Shown: in pieces, positions 47,630 to 59,979 of the stretch
How the letters are laid out: the number at the start of each line of letters is the position of its first letter
How positions within the stretch are numbered: the stretch's first letter is position 1
NCBI RefSeq assembly: GCF_014851395.1
Contig: NW_024041150.1
Location: 30,010,305 to 30,074,304 of the forward strand
Source of the DNA: Micropterus salmoides
Taxonomy: Eukaryota > Chordata > Actinopteri > Centrarchiformes > Centrarchidae
Length of the DNA stretch: 64,000 bases
Direction: 5' to 3'
Program-made: the position numbers and the translations under genes
The notes under the pieces: model-generated
Database searches by the model: none
What the model was told of the DNA's origin: nothing
What the model saw: only the letters and a program-made list of their open reading frames with translations

Positions 47630-50600
47630 AATGAAATATAACGACTGTTGTCTGTCAGCTTCTTGTGTTTGTATTTGGTTCACAAACAGTTAACAGCTCT
47701 TGTTCTTTACTACGAGTGTGTGTTTTTTTGAAAGATTACGTCCTCCCCCCTCATATATCTTACAGTGGTTTCAATCAATCCATATTACTTCTTAACCTCA
47801 TTTCACACAAGGTAGGTTGAGCGGGAAATTATTTTCCTTTGTATGTGAGTTTGGATGAGTTGATGTATGAGTTCCCCCTCAGAAACCACTGAAATTGACC
47901 AAAATTGACATGTTAACTAGCTATTTTCTGTTGTCTTAAGATATTTAAACGGTGTCAAATCAGTGTTTTTGGTACACATACAGTAAACAGCTCTGGTCCA
48001 ATGCGCTTTTTAATTTTTGAAAGTTTGTGTGCTCCCTCTCATAGGCCTCACAGTTTGGTCAGCTGCCTACCTTTTCAGACCCTCAGAGATCTTTGGGAGA
48101 TGTTTTTATTGTCCCCTCCTCAATCTAATATCAATGAAGATAAAGTCAAACCAGGATTTTAGAAATGTTTGCAAATGTATTAAAAAAGACAAAAAAAAAT
48201 GAAATATCACATTGACAAAAGTATTCAGACCCTTAACACAGTCCTTAGTTGAAGCCTCTTTGGCAGCAATTGCAGACTCAAGTCACTCTAAATCACTGAA
48301 ACACCACATGAAAATCAGCCATCATTTAGTGACCTCACACAGTACACTGCTACACTGGGCTCATTGTATATCGTTTTTCCCCCTTTTTTTAAATGTGCAA
48401 AATTTTAAACTGATGTTCACAAAATGTTTCATCCGCACAATACTAAACGTTGTTGTATTCCTGCTTTAAGCAGACATTTTTTGCCACAGTTTACTGAAAC
48501 CAAATCCCGATGATAGAAGTCAATAATAAAAATGGAGACTACCGCCTACAAAAACACATATTTTACCAGGATTAATCAGAAAAGAGTACAAAGGTCACAT
48601 AATGTTGTTGATAATGTTTTTGTTCTATGTTTTTTCAGATCACTGATCTGCTTTCAGTCATGACAATACTTATTCTTTATTATTGCAGCGTCCAGCTCTC
48701 CATTTCCTGTGCTGTTGATCGTTGGGCTGGTTATTGGCATCTTTCTGGTTGTTCCCCTGCTACTGCTGCTGTATTGGTACAAAAAGTCCAAGACCTTTTA
48801 CTGTTAATGTTAGATAATTTACTCACTGCTTATTAAAATGACTAAGGAATTATGATTTCATGACATGGATCAGCGGTTCAGTTGGCAAAACATCATGATA
48901 TGTAAGTTTTAACTGTATTATCTGTTTTCACAGATACATGTTGGCACAGGTTGGTACAACCCTCTTAGCTCATCTTAAAAATAAATGATTAACTTTTTAC
49001 TTGTACTAGCTTTTACATTTCACTACTTATGTACATTGTTTACTACATATTTCATGTTCATCCAGTCTCAGAGGACCAATCTGTCTTTCACAGATACATG
49101 TTGTCACAGGTTGGTACAACAGTCTTGTCTCATCTTAAACATATGTATTAACTGTCACACTGAGCCAGTGTACATAGCCATGATAACTTATGCTGAAAAG
49201 CTAACCAGCTCCAGAGCAGGTTCTGTTAGAGATGAGAAATTGAGGCTATATAAACACCACCTACTGACCAATCAATTTTCTTGGAAAACTTTAATCTGTA
49301 GAAGATCCCACGGACTGTTTCATACACTAATCCTGTGGGTGATGCTGATATGCTACCGATATGATCAAAATATAGCCTATGCCTTACAAAATGTAAGCCT
49401 ACTTAGTGCTTTGAATAATGTTTTTATATTATTTTTATTTGCTTCACATATTCTGCTGCAGCCTTAAAGCAACATTAGGTGAAGTGGGAAACGCACAAAG
49501 ACAAGAAGCAAAGTTACACAAGACACATGAGAAAGGATACTTTCAAAATAAAACCCTAAACCTTGACAAACTGTTTACTTCTACTGTTACTACTTACAGT
49601 ATGTATATTGTTTACTACATGTTTAAACCCAGACACAGAGAACCAATCAGAGCTCTGCTACAGTCCGAACTGTCAACCAAAATGAAAATGAGGAGCAAGT
49701 ATATTCCTCTCTTCTCCATGGTCAGTCCTCCATCTAATTGTGAATTACTTTCACAGCTATTTATAAAATTATTCTATACTCTATTCAGTTAATGTATTTG
49801 TAATTGTAACAGCCACATCTGTGCTGCAGATTTAACAGTGTTAAACTTAATTGAAGAGACTAATTTGAATTTTTTTTCCTGACCTGTAGGTGATATTTGT
49901 GCCCATGAAACAATCAGATGCTTTGGAAACAATAGAAGTGGTACAGTATGCAAAGCAGTGCACAATTATTTTACTTTAACTGAGTGATTAAAATTGAAGC
50001 CACTAAAAACTTTCATATCAGAGATTCAGCTCCAAGGTCATGGAAAAAGGACTGAGTACACAAAAGATGAAGCATCAAAAATAAATTGGTAATTCAAACA
50101 GAAATGAATGTACATAAATGACATGGCCAAAAGAATATAGTCAGCCAAATATCACGCCAATTCATGAAACCATGCAAATATATACATTGGTATTCAGATT
50201 TTTTGTGTGCTGTGTAAAAGCCAGCTTTAATTTCTTTGTCATATTGTTGTAACAGGAATACATGTTGCTAGCTTCTGGGTCATTTCATATCATTGTCATT
50301 AAGTACACTAAAGGTAGATATAACTGTAGGTCAGTAATTATAGTCAAAATAGGTGTCTAAAATCCTCAATTTTTTATTTATTTAAAATTAATCTGAGGAA
50401 ACTGGAGGTTTCAGTGATTCTTTTTCGGTTGTATTTATTATGATTTCCAGGTTCATAAAGAGAAGTGCATCATCAGCTAAATAAGAGGCAATGGTGATGG
50501 CAATGACATGAAAAATAACATTCATGTTTAAGCAGCATTGACAGCATTTATACAACTGCTGCCATCCAAGCATCATTTGACAGCGGATCATGTGAAAGAA

Positions 50601-50640
50601 TTACAATTCTGTTATGTTGGATTTAATTTGCTGTTTTGGA
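47630..50640 (+). repeat. Segmental duplicate of gene A 3' half (6300-9510)
   Basis: Collinear similarity begins near CAATGAAATATAACGACTGT and ends near ATTACAATTCTGTTATGTTG. It covers the Tc1 relic, TM exon, doubled micro-exon and tail exons. Confidence 0.85.
48689..50458 (+). pseudogene. Pseudogene D: TM and tail of a gene A copy
   Basis: TM exon 48689-48792 is nearly identical to gene A, but six bases containing the donor (GGTGAG) are deleted, so translation would end in KSKTFYC and stop. Micro-exon copies lie near 48935 and 49092. Tail exons 49633-49720 (VYSSLL kept) and 49890-49940 (tyrosine changed to histidine) follow. The next two exons are reduced to scraps near 50022 and 50256. A terminal GT-TCA-TAA lies at 50451-50458. 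There are no Ig exons upstream, so the copy never had, or has lost, its extracellular part. Confidence 0.82.
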
Positions 50641-52250
50641 TCAGGATTTATTGACCATAGTATATTTTAGACTATGTGAATTTACATAGGCTAACAGTAG
50701 AAGACCACGGTGGTCCTCACCATGTGTCCATTTAGACAAAGGAAAATAGTTGTCAGCATAAAAAAGTTCTCCTCCTTGGCTAAGTGACAAATAGAGATGC
50801 ACTGCATTTTAGCTTATGCTGCACCTCACACCTCTGAGCTCACAGTGTGTTTTGTTTCTTTAGTTGAACTGTTTTGTCAGCGAGATTTTCAATGTGTCAG
50901 TATTAAACTGAAAAGTTTTTGCTGTGTTCTAACGCAAAAAAAGAACAGAAAAAATGTCACATCTTCTTGGAACTGTGTCTGCAACATCTTGGTATGGACT
51001 TCTGCTGTCGGCCCTGAAACAAGACTGCCGGACCGGTCAGGAGATCTCATCGGCTCAGAGACCTACTATTTCCAGGAGCCACCTGGCAGCTTGACTGCAC
51101 CTCCCGCTGCGCCAGAGAGTCAGCTGGAGCATCTTGTCTCTGCCAGGGCTTTAAAACAAAAGGCTGAACAACAGGTTTTGCTGTTACAAAGAGTTGATGT
51201 TGAAAAAAATATATATTAATACCTATTTAGAGAATTTGTGTCCTACCGTTACTTATCTTCTTACCATTTTGTTTCACCATCAGATCACATACTTCACTAT
51301 TACCAATAAGATCAGGTTAATTTAATTACAATATCTGCAGTTCATCTGCGTGTTTGTTTCTTTACCTTATTTATCCTAATTTATTAAGCATTTAGCTACG
51401 AATAAATACCCTCATTCAATCAGTATGAAGTTGTCTGTGTGTTTTCTTTGAAGCAGAAGACAAGGTCAACATATTGAAATAATTAAATTCCTTCTGAACA
51501 GACTGATCAAATTAACCAGAGTTTTATTTACTGTAGTTTGTTGTTCCTGTTTTATTTTCATAAACAGGGTGGTGCCCCTTTCATTTATTCATGTAGTATT
51601 TCTCCTACATTTGTAATTCTGACTCTGATTAATACTTTTTCATATGAAGACAATTAGGTTTTTTCTCCCTGCAGTTCTAGTCTTCATCAGTATGTTCACC
51701 ATATTATGCTGACTTTGGATTTAAGGCAAATAAATCTCTGTATACACCTGTCAAGTCAATAATCAGACTGTTCAGCCATCAAATAACTCACTTTTGTAAA
51801 TTTGGACATCTTGATCACATTAGATAATTTCCAACATTCTATTGTTTGCTTGTTAATAACTTATAAAAAAAAATTATATACAAAAAAAACAATTGCTGAT
51901 TTCTATCTCTGGCTTTCTCACTGGAATAGAGCAACACAAACACAATACAATATACTGTAAAATAGATAAAATGTAAAGTGTAAACTATGACCTTCCACAA
52001 AGTGATTACAACTCAAATCTTGTATATATTTTCGTAAGATAACAAATGTATCCATCAGTAATACTAATCTCCACCTTGTCCAACTGGCAAACAGAGAATT
52101 CCTTATCATGGCCTGAAACGTAGATACATTTATGATGGTGAGCATGTAGCACTGTAATAAGGTCTGCATTCGTAATGTGATCTTACAGCATCATGGTAAG
52201 TGACTTAAAGTCTGGACATACTGCTCTTTTAAACCTAAATGGCAGCTGAA
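50640..52250. other. Intergenic, nothing recognised
   Basis: A 140-codon frame at 50797-51219 has no splice context, domain or signal I recognise and is probably chance. No repeats named. Confidence 0.35.
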
Positions 52251-52261
52251 ACTGCCATTCC

Positions 52262-54620
52262 ACACATCCATCTGATAATGCACCAGAGGAGAGTCGCCCA
52301 TGTGCTAACAGGTAGGGTTAGCCTCCCTTGTGTTGCTGCAAAGTAGCTAATGAGGGTGTTTCATACAGACGCTGAAAGGTCTGCGTAAAATCCTGTCTGA
52401 AAGTCTGAAAGCGTCAGTATGACGCATTGAGATTGTTTATTCAGATGGGAAGACAGGATCAGCTGCAGGTTCACTCAAGTACAACAGAAGCCGTGTTTGC
52501 GTCAACATTTTTTTATACGCATTTTGAAGTATCGCATTAGAAAAGGTTGATGGCAAAATGAAAAAAAATATATATATTTCGCAAAAAAAAAATTACGCTC
52601 CCATGAGGTGGTTCTTGCCTTTGTCGAAAAAGATTTGATGCTCTAAATGGGAGATGGAAACACTTTCGCCGAATAAGCCCTTACCTAGCAAATTTATAAC
52701 TCACATCTAATCAGCTGTTTCTGCTGTTGGCGTCTTGCCAGATATTCCCATAACATGCTTAACGTCATGGCTGGTAGCAACTTGTCTGCTTAAAACACAT
52801 TTCTGAGGACCTCTCTCCATTTTTCTAAGATCAGTGGTCCTCAGGTTCATGTGAGTGGTTTTGTTTCTGGGACCCATACGTCTTGTTTATTACAGCCATG
52901 TTTAACATCAACTACTGACCTTATGCGTGCCATAGGCTGGTGTTTTCACTCCAAAACAGCCAATGGAAACACACCTATTTTACATGTACTACTTTTTTCC
53001 CCTTTTTTGCGACATTTCGAAAGTTTGCATAAAATTTGCATGTCAATTAGCCACAGTGTAATATTTTAAGCCTTCCACTAGAAGGCAGTAACGGTTGTAA
53101 CCCCATATATTGTTTATATAAGAGCTTTCAGGCTTTTTGGTTTACAGTATGTTTGATTAAATAATTATGATTATTATTATTACATTTCTCATGCTGTTTA
53201 AAAATTATTAACAGATGTCTTACACAAATGATGGTTGGTTCCACCGTAGATAGCTGTATTTAAAAAGGTCATATCATGCTCATTTTCAGGTTCATCTTTT
53301 TATTTAGGGGTTGTACCAGAACAGGTTTACATGGTTTATTTTCAAAAAACACCATATTTCTTTCATACTGCACATTGCTGTATAGCTCCTTTTTTCACCC
53401 TGTGTGTTAAGGCTTTGTTTTAGCTATGGAGTGATGCATCTTGTCTCTAAATGATCTTTGTTGGGAGTTGCACATGCGTTCCTAGTTAAGGACTACTAGC
53501 CAATCAGAAGCAGAGTATGGCGGATCGTGAAAAGCCGTTAAAAACAGCTTCGGTTCAGCTGTAGGCTACATGTTGCTGACCAGCTTGGCAACATGGACTG
53601 GAGCAAGAGTTTCAGAGTGGTGAGTTATTAATCTGTAACAAATGTATTTTTCATCCATAAAGTTGTAACTGAGCTCTGTCTCTACATCACAGTAACAACT
53701 TTATGTCCATTGACTGCCTGGAGGGTAGCTGGTGTTTGGAAGGGAGAGGAGAGGCAGCTCAGAATGTTTTTCCATTAGTATTTTTGAGGCCGTGTCGTAC
53801 TAGTTGCAAGGCGAGCATTAAGACATGCCTTTTGCTGTGAAGTCAGAGAGAGCAAAAGGAAAAAGCAGGATCACAAACGAGCTGTTTTCAGGCAGTTCAG
53901 AGCAGAGTTTTCTGTTTGAGACGGGAATTCCCTTTGGGCTGGAATTTGGGCATTTTCACTTTGCAAACCTCTTACATGCACAAAAAAAGATGTAAACTCA
54001 ATAAAGGAGAGGGAAATGCCAAAAAGCACAATATGACCTCTTTAAATATAGTCTGTCTACATAATCCACAGCCCTCCTTGCATTTATTTTATGTTATTTT
54101 ATTCATCATTAGAGGATTTCATCCCCCATCACTTCCACTGAAAGCAATTAGGAATACATTTCTTTAGGGCCAGTATGAACAGGGGAGATGATTATAGTGT
54201 GTTCTGTGTCCATCCAACACAAATATGTTTTAATATTTGTTCAATGGTAGCTGTTACTGATGTCAAGTAATTTAAATGTTTTCTGTTGATATAATTATAT
54301 TTTTTAATTATTTATTTTACATATTTTTAAATCCTTGTTTTTCTAATTGTAACATGTTTTCTCTTGTATTTTGTTTTGTCCACTATGTTTATTTTACATT
54401 ATGGATGTGGGCATTGCTGAAGAAAACAATATACAAACAGTATGTCAGTACATTGTCATTTCAAACTGGTGTGTCACCTTTTACAGGGAACTCAAGTCCT
54501 GCAGCAGCAGATGAAGCCATTTATTCTGAAGTCAAACTGGGAACCACTGTGTGCATATTGGTATTAGTGACTGTAGTGATTTATTTTACAGATGGTTACA
54601 TGGGCTATAAATGGGTGTAA
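52262..54620 (+). pseudogene. Fragment F: duplicate of gene B tail end
   Basis: Scraps of the gene B tail exon at 52262-52300 and 52430-52478 (VYSDGKTGSAA) are separated by unrelated sequence. The terminal exon from 54487 is open: SSPAAADEAIYSEVKLG. The stop used in gene B is gone. The frame continues through former 3' UTR into a hydrophobic run (CILVLVTVVIYF) and stops at 54618-54620. The exon at 27131 has no counterpart. No TM or Ig exon precedes it. Confidence 0.7.
53264..54041. mobile_element. piggyBac-like non-autonomous element with TTAA sites
   Basis: Flanked by TTAA at 53260-53263 and 54042-54045, with inverted ends AAAGGTCATATCATGC and, as reverse complement on the right, AGAGGTCATATTGTGC. 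About 778 bp, non-coding. The matching place in gene B (26646-26649) has a single TTAA and no insert. Confidence 0.8.
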
Positions 54621-56663
54621 AATATCATAAAACACCCATAATTATTAAATAACCCTAAATCTCTTTTTCCTATGGTTTCCTCAAGATCATTAAAGACATC
54701 TGGGTCAACAAAACAGCCTTTATGTAATCACTGTGTGCACCTCTGCCATTCAAATATCAGACTTCTATATTCTAGTATTTTGTAAAGTTCAATTTATAGT
54801 ATATAATTTAAAAGAAAATTGGTAAAATTACCTCAGATTATCACACATAATCATTTAAATGTTCCTATTGAGTGTTCTTCTGCAATATGCTGTCACATTA
54901 TTTCTTAAAGCTCCTATAGAAAACTTTTTTGGGCGTCAAGTCCATTCAAAACATATTTCCGTAACATTTTGCATTTATTGCAGTGTCTTGAAATAAAATA
55001 GATTTATCAGTATATTAATTTCCTTATTATTATTATCTTTTTTTTTACTAAACTGACCCCAGAAGTATCACAGTCCATAATTAATGACACAGTAGTAGTG
55101 CTGTACTACAGTAGCAGTCTGACAACTAGATTCTACTGGTAACACACTCGTTCATTCACCTGCATGGTGACACCATGAGATGCGCTTCCTCCACAAAAAC
55201 ACAACAACCAATGTGTGACGGCCCACAGTACACTGCAGAGTCATGTTTCTCTGTTTAGGCCATAGTTTGGACAATATGTTTCTAAGCCTAACAGGAGTTT
55301 CTGAATTTGACATCAGTGAAATTGTCTAGTTGTCAGTAGTTATTATTCAACCCTGATTTTACCCTCAGATTCCACCTTAATGACTTTGAAGTTGTGTCTG
55401 ACATTATCTCATATATGTTGTGTATCAGCTCATTCCAGCTCTTTATTGAAGTTATATGTAGTATGATGTTACCACTGAGAGAGATATTCAAAACAAATGG
55501 CCCATGTTTTTATGGCCACGCCACAAATGGACTTTTCTTTTCTTTGAATTTTAGACACAATTACTCCAAAATTCAGCCTGAAAACTAGGGAAGCTTCCCC
55601 TCATTTGTTAGGTCCATGATTTCTGTAAGTATGATGTTGGCTTTGTGAAGAAATCACAATTTAATACTTGGTGCACTAAGTAAAGAAGCTCTGTTGTTCT
55701 CTCTCTCCCTCCCCACATGGAGCTGTCCATGGTTCTGAAAGTATATGACCAATGTATTGCCTCTAAAACACTAAGCTGACTATTTTGGCTTACTAATAAC
55801 CAAAAGGCTTATGTTTATATATAACTTATATATGCTCTTGCTTGTACGTGTGCTTTTTAGGAAAAAAGGAGTTTGGGGTTCGTAAGTAGCAGACAATCAG
55901 AGCAGGGCCAAATTTACGAAAGAAGAAAACATTTTATTGACAGTAAATATGTCAAATTTTACAAATACAGTAATCCATAACGGCAATATACTCCAGATTC
56001 CCTTAATTTTTTTTTCAGTTTTGTGAGTTGGGAGAAACTTCATAAACTTTGTGCAAAGCTGTCTACAACAAATTCTTAATTATCATGGCTTCTTAAAAAT
56101 TCGGCATTAACTATAATACATCAAATTATTTATTCTCTTGTGTCAAAACATTGTGTCAATTTGTACCAACATATAGGCTACTCATCTAGATAGATTATGT
56201 CTCTAACAGCAGATGAAGTGAGCTGCAGAGATGAGTGCAGTGCACACACAGTATGTGAATATACTCAGTGATGAAGCCCAGAACTGCAGGGACAAAATAA
56301 CATTACCAAAAATGCTACTTCAGTTACAAACATTTAACTGGAAGTTTAAAAAGACTGTAGACAACAAACCACCCTGCTGAACTCCATGCTGACATGAAAA
56401 GACACATATATAGACCTATGCCATCACACCTACAGAATAACTAAATAATTGCAATAAAAACATACATCAGTATATATACAGAAACAAATTCTACAGGGAA
56501 TTAAACCCAACATATTAGAATTGTAGTTCTTTCATATGATCTCATGTTAAATGATGTTTGCATGGCATCAGCTGTATAATTGCAGTCAACACATTTAGAA
56601 ATTTTTTCACATTTTTCATGTTGTTGTCTTTGCTTGTCTCATTTCTTGATAATGCATTTCTCT
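54621..56663. other. Space between convergent F and E; copy of 27645-29640
   Basis: Collinear with the region between gene B and remnant G. No gene of its own is seen. Confidence 0.65.
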
Positions 56664-57964
56664 TTATGGACCTGGAAATCAAAACAAATACAAGTGAATC
56701 ATATATACTTTACACATTAACCTATAACTTCCCAGAATTTTAAATTGATTGTAATTTGAACTGCATACTGACCTACAGTTATATTTACCTCTAGTGTATT
56801 GAATAATGATGTAAAACAATGTTAAATAAAAAATTAATTATAATGAAAATAGCATGTGTTGATATTTGTACCTTCAGTTGAATCTGGATTCGCGTTATAG
56901 AAGTCAGAGCTCTCCACTGGATCATCACTTATACCTTTTAAAACGAAGAAAAAATTCAAGCCGGCTTTTACACTACACATAAAGTACGTATGTAGATACC
57001 AACGTGTACTTTTGCCCTGGGCTGTATTTCATGGTTTTGGTTTTTATTTGGCCTGTTAGTTCCAGTTAAGGATATTCTTAATGCTACAGCATACGATGAT
57101 ATTTCAAACTAAAGTGTGCTTCTAACTTTGTGGCAGCAGCTTGGGGAAGGCCCTTTCCTGCGTCAACATCATAATGTCCTGCATAAAGCAAGGTACATAA
57201 AGAAGTTATTATCCAAGTTTGATGAGGATGAACTGACCTCATCATCCAACACCCTTGTAACATAAAACATCAACTGCTATGCAGTAAGGTAACCGGCAGC
57301 CAGGTTCCCAAAATCAATAATTAATGCATTTTTTAATGTTTGATTTGTTGTGTACTCACTCATATTTCCAAGACCTTCAAGCTGAATCTCAGAACTCACA
57401 TTTATGTATTCATCTACTCCTTCACCTGAAATTAGAAAGTATTTTCTGGCTTCAGTTTTAATCACTCAAAATAATTTTGGACTGTGTTGCATGAATCAGA
57501 GTTTATACTTTACCACTTCCAGTGTTTCCAGAGCCACTGATTGTTTCATAGACACAAACATCACCTACAGGTCAGAAACAAACTGAAGGTAAATAAAGTC
57601 ACTTTAAAGTCCATGATATCGTAAGAATTGATTTAGTGTGTTAACTATGCTGCAAGGGGAATGCTCTTATTATTCTAAATATAATAATTAATTTGAATAT
57701 AGAAGAGTGTCAGAAATAGCTGTGAAAGTAATTCAAGATTAGATGGAGGACTGACCATGGTGAAGAGTGGAGTATACTTGCTGCAGACTTTCATATTGGT
57801 TGACAGTGTGGACTGTAGCAGAGCTCTGATTGGTTCTCTGAGACTGGATGAGCCTGAAACGTAGTAATATAATATATATGTAAAAACTACTAAAAGTTAA
57901 AAGTTAGTAAGTTGTGTTTAAGGTGAGATAAGACAGTGTTGTACCAACCTGTGAAAACATGTAT
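56664..57964 (-). CDS. Gene E cytoplasmic tail exons
   Basis: Micro-exon 57964-57949 (16 bp), 57853-57756 (98 bp, QQVYSTL), 57564-57514 (VYETI), 57425-57360 (EYINV), 56934-56872 and the terminal Gly-Pro-stop mini-exon 56671-56664. Lengths match gene A except 57425-57360 (66 against 78 bp). Confidence 0.83.
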
Positions 57965-59935
57965 CTGTGAAAAAGAAAGTAATTATTACATTTTGTTTTT
58001 CAAACTGAAACACTTCTCCATGTCTTGACATCAGATTTCCTCAGTGATTCTAAAAGAACAGAGTGATTTACCTAAAATAAACATGAAAAATTCTCACCCT
58101 TTGACTGTTTGTACAAACACAACAGCAGAGCCAAGGGAACAATCAGTAAGATACCAACAACCAGCCCAACGATCAACAGCACAGGAAATGCTGATCTGGA
58201 TGCTGCTGTAATAAAGAATAATTAATTATGCATTATCTTTATCTTTAAAAGGATTACACAATCAAGGGTCTAGTCGGCAACATGACTGAAAGTACGTCAG
58301 TGAACTGGAAAAATGTAAAACAAGTTCATCATAAACATCAAAGCATTCTTGTTTAATTTTGTTATTCTCGAAAGACTACACTGAAGAAGGGGTCATATTT
58401 ATCCCATTTACGTCCCATCGGCAGCAGCTAACTTCCATCACCAGGACCTGTTTTTTGGGGGGGATGAAAACCATCATAAAAAACAATGAACCTTATGTAA
58501 CTACATTTGGCTGATAATGATGATTTATGTACTTTATTTTTAGGTGACCACGTGTACTGAGTTTTTGTGGAATATAACTACCACATGACTGCACAGGTTA
58601 GGTCAGGTTAACTTTATTGTCCCCAAGGGGAAGTTCTGCTTGGGCGCAGTGCAGAGTTGCTTCATAAAAAATATCACAAAAGACATCACACATCAACAAG
58701 AACCTAAGAAGCATCGACATGTTGTACTAGGAAAATATAAACACAGATGAAAAAGGACATTGTTGACAACACAGTTCCATAGATTAAAGTGCTAGTGTGG
58801 TTGTTGCACATTGCTCCATTGAACTGAAGTTTGTGTAAAGTGCATTTGCTAAGGTGCTAGTATGTTTATTGCAAGTTGCCCTATTGCACCAAGATTGCAA
58901 GAAAAGAGCTGTAGTGCTCACATATTTATTAATTTTACACTATTTTACATTGTTCAGCACTTAATGGATAATTTTAGGCGATTTGCATTTTGGTACACGG
59001 AGTCTTCTTCCTGATGGCAGGGTTTCGTATTCAGGGAAGAGGGGACGTTGAGGGTCTGATTTTATTTTCCTAGCCTGTTTCATAACTACCTGGTCATACA
59101 TGCTCTGTACAGACTAATCGTCTCTCCTTCCTGTAATTTTCATAGCTGTTTTGTGCATGTTGGCAAGCTTGTTTTTCAACTTAACTGTTAAGTTGCCGAA
59201 CCATGCAGTAATTCCATATCTGATGACACTCTCTAAGATTGAATGGTAGAAAATCATCATGATCTGAAAATCATCATGATCTCACATCATACAACCTTAG
59301 ACACCTTAAAAAAATAAAGCCTCTTCTGCAATTTGTTACACAGGTTGTTAACATGTGTATTCCAGCAAAGAAGACTGTTAATGTGGACACCTAAATATTT
59401 GTCCGAGGACACCTGAGTAACTTCCTGGTTTTTAATGACCACTGGCTCATGGTTAGTAACTTGCCTTGAGTCGAAGACCATCTCCTGTGTTTTCTGGATG
59501 TTTAAAGTTAGACTACAATCGCTGCCAAAGATTATTTAACTAAGTACTGAGTTAAGGGTCTGAATACTTATGTCAATCACACTCACATTTTACTGAGATC
59601 CAGCTCTTTGGTGATGATCGACTCCCCTGATGTGGTGAATATTTTCCTTCACATTTATAAAAGCCTTCATCTGACTTTGATACTGCAGGAATAGTCAGCT
59701 CCCCTCTGGTATCACTTTGGATGAGTTTATCATTTTTATAGAAATTTACATTAGAAAGAACATTTTCTGTCTTCAACTTGCAGCCGAGTGTAACAGAATC
59801 TCCCTCAGCCACAGGATGGACAGGGCTCACCAGGATCAAATCACTGTCTGTAAAAAGATCAAGCAGGATGTTTTGGTAGAGATCAGCTGGTGCTGGTTGA
59901 ACAAGCTGATGCACGATAATGAAAATAAAATAGTA

Positions 59936-59979
<44 letters not shown>

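Noticed and set aside
50797..51219. 140-codon open frame as a novel gene
   Set aside because: No recognisable domain, signal peptide or splice context, and it lies in unconserved intergenic DNA. Length alone is weak evidence in a 64-kb eukaryotic window.
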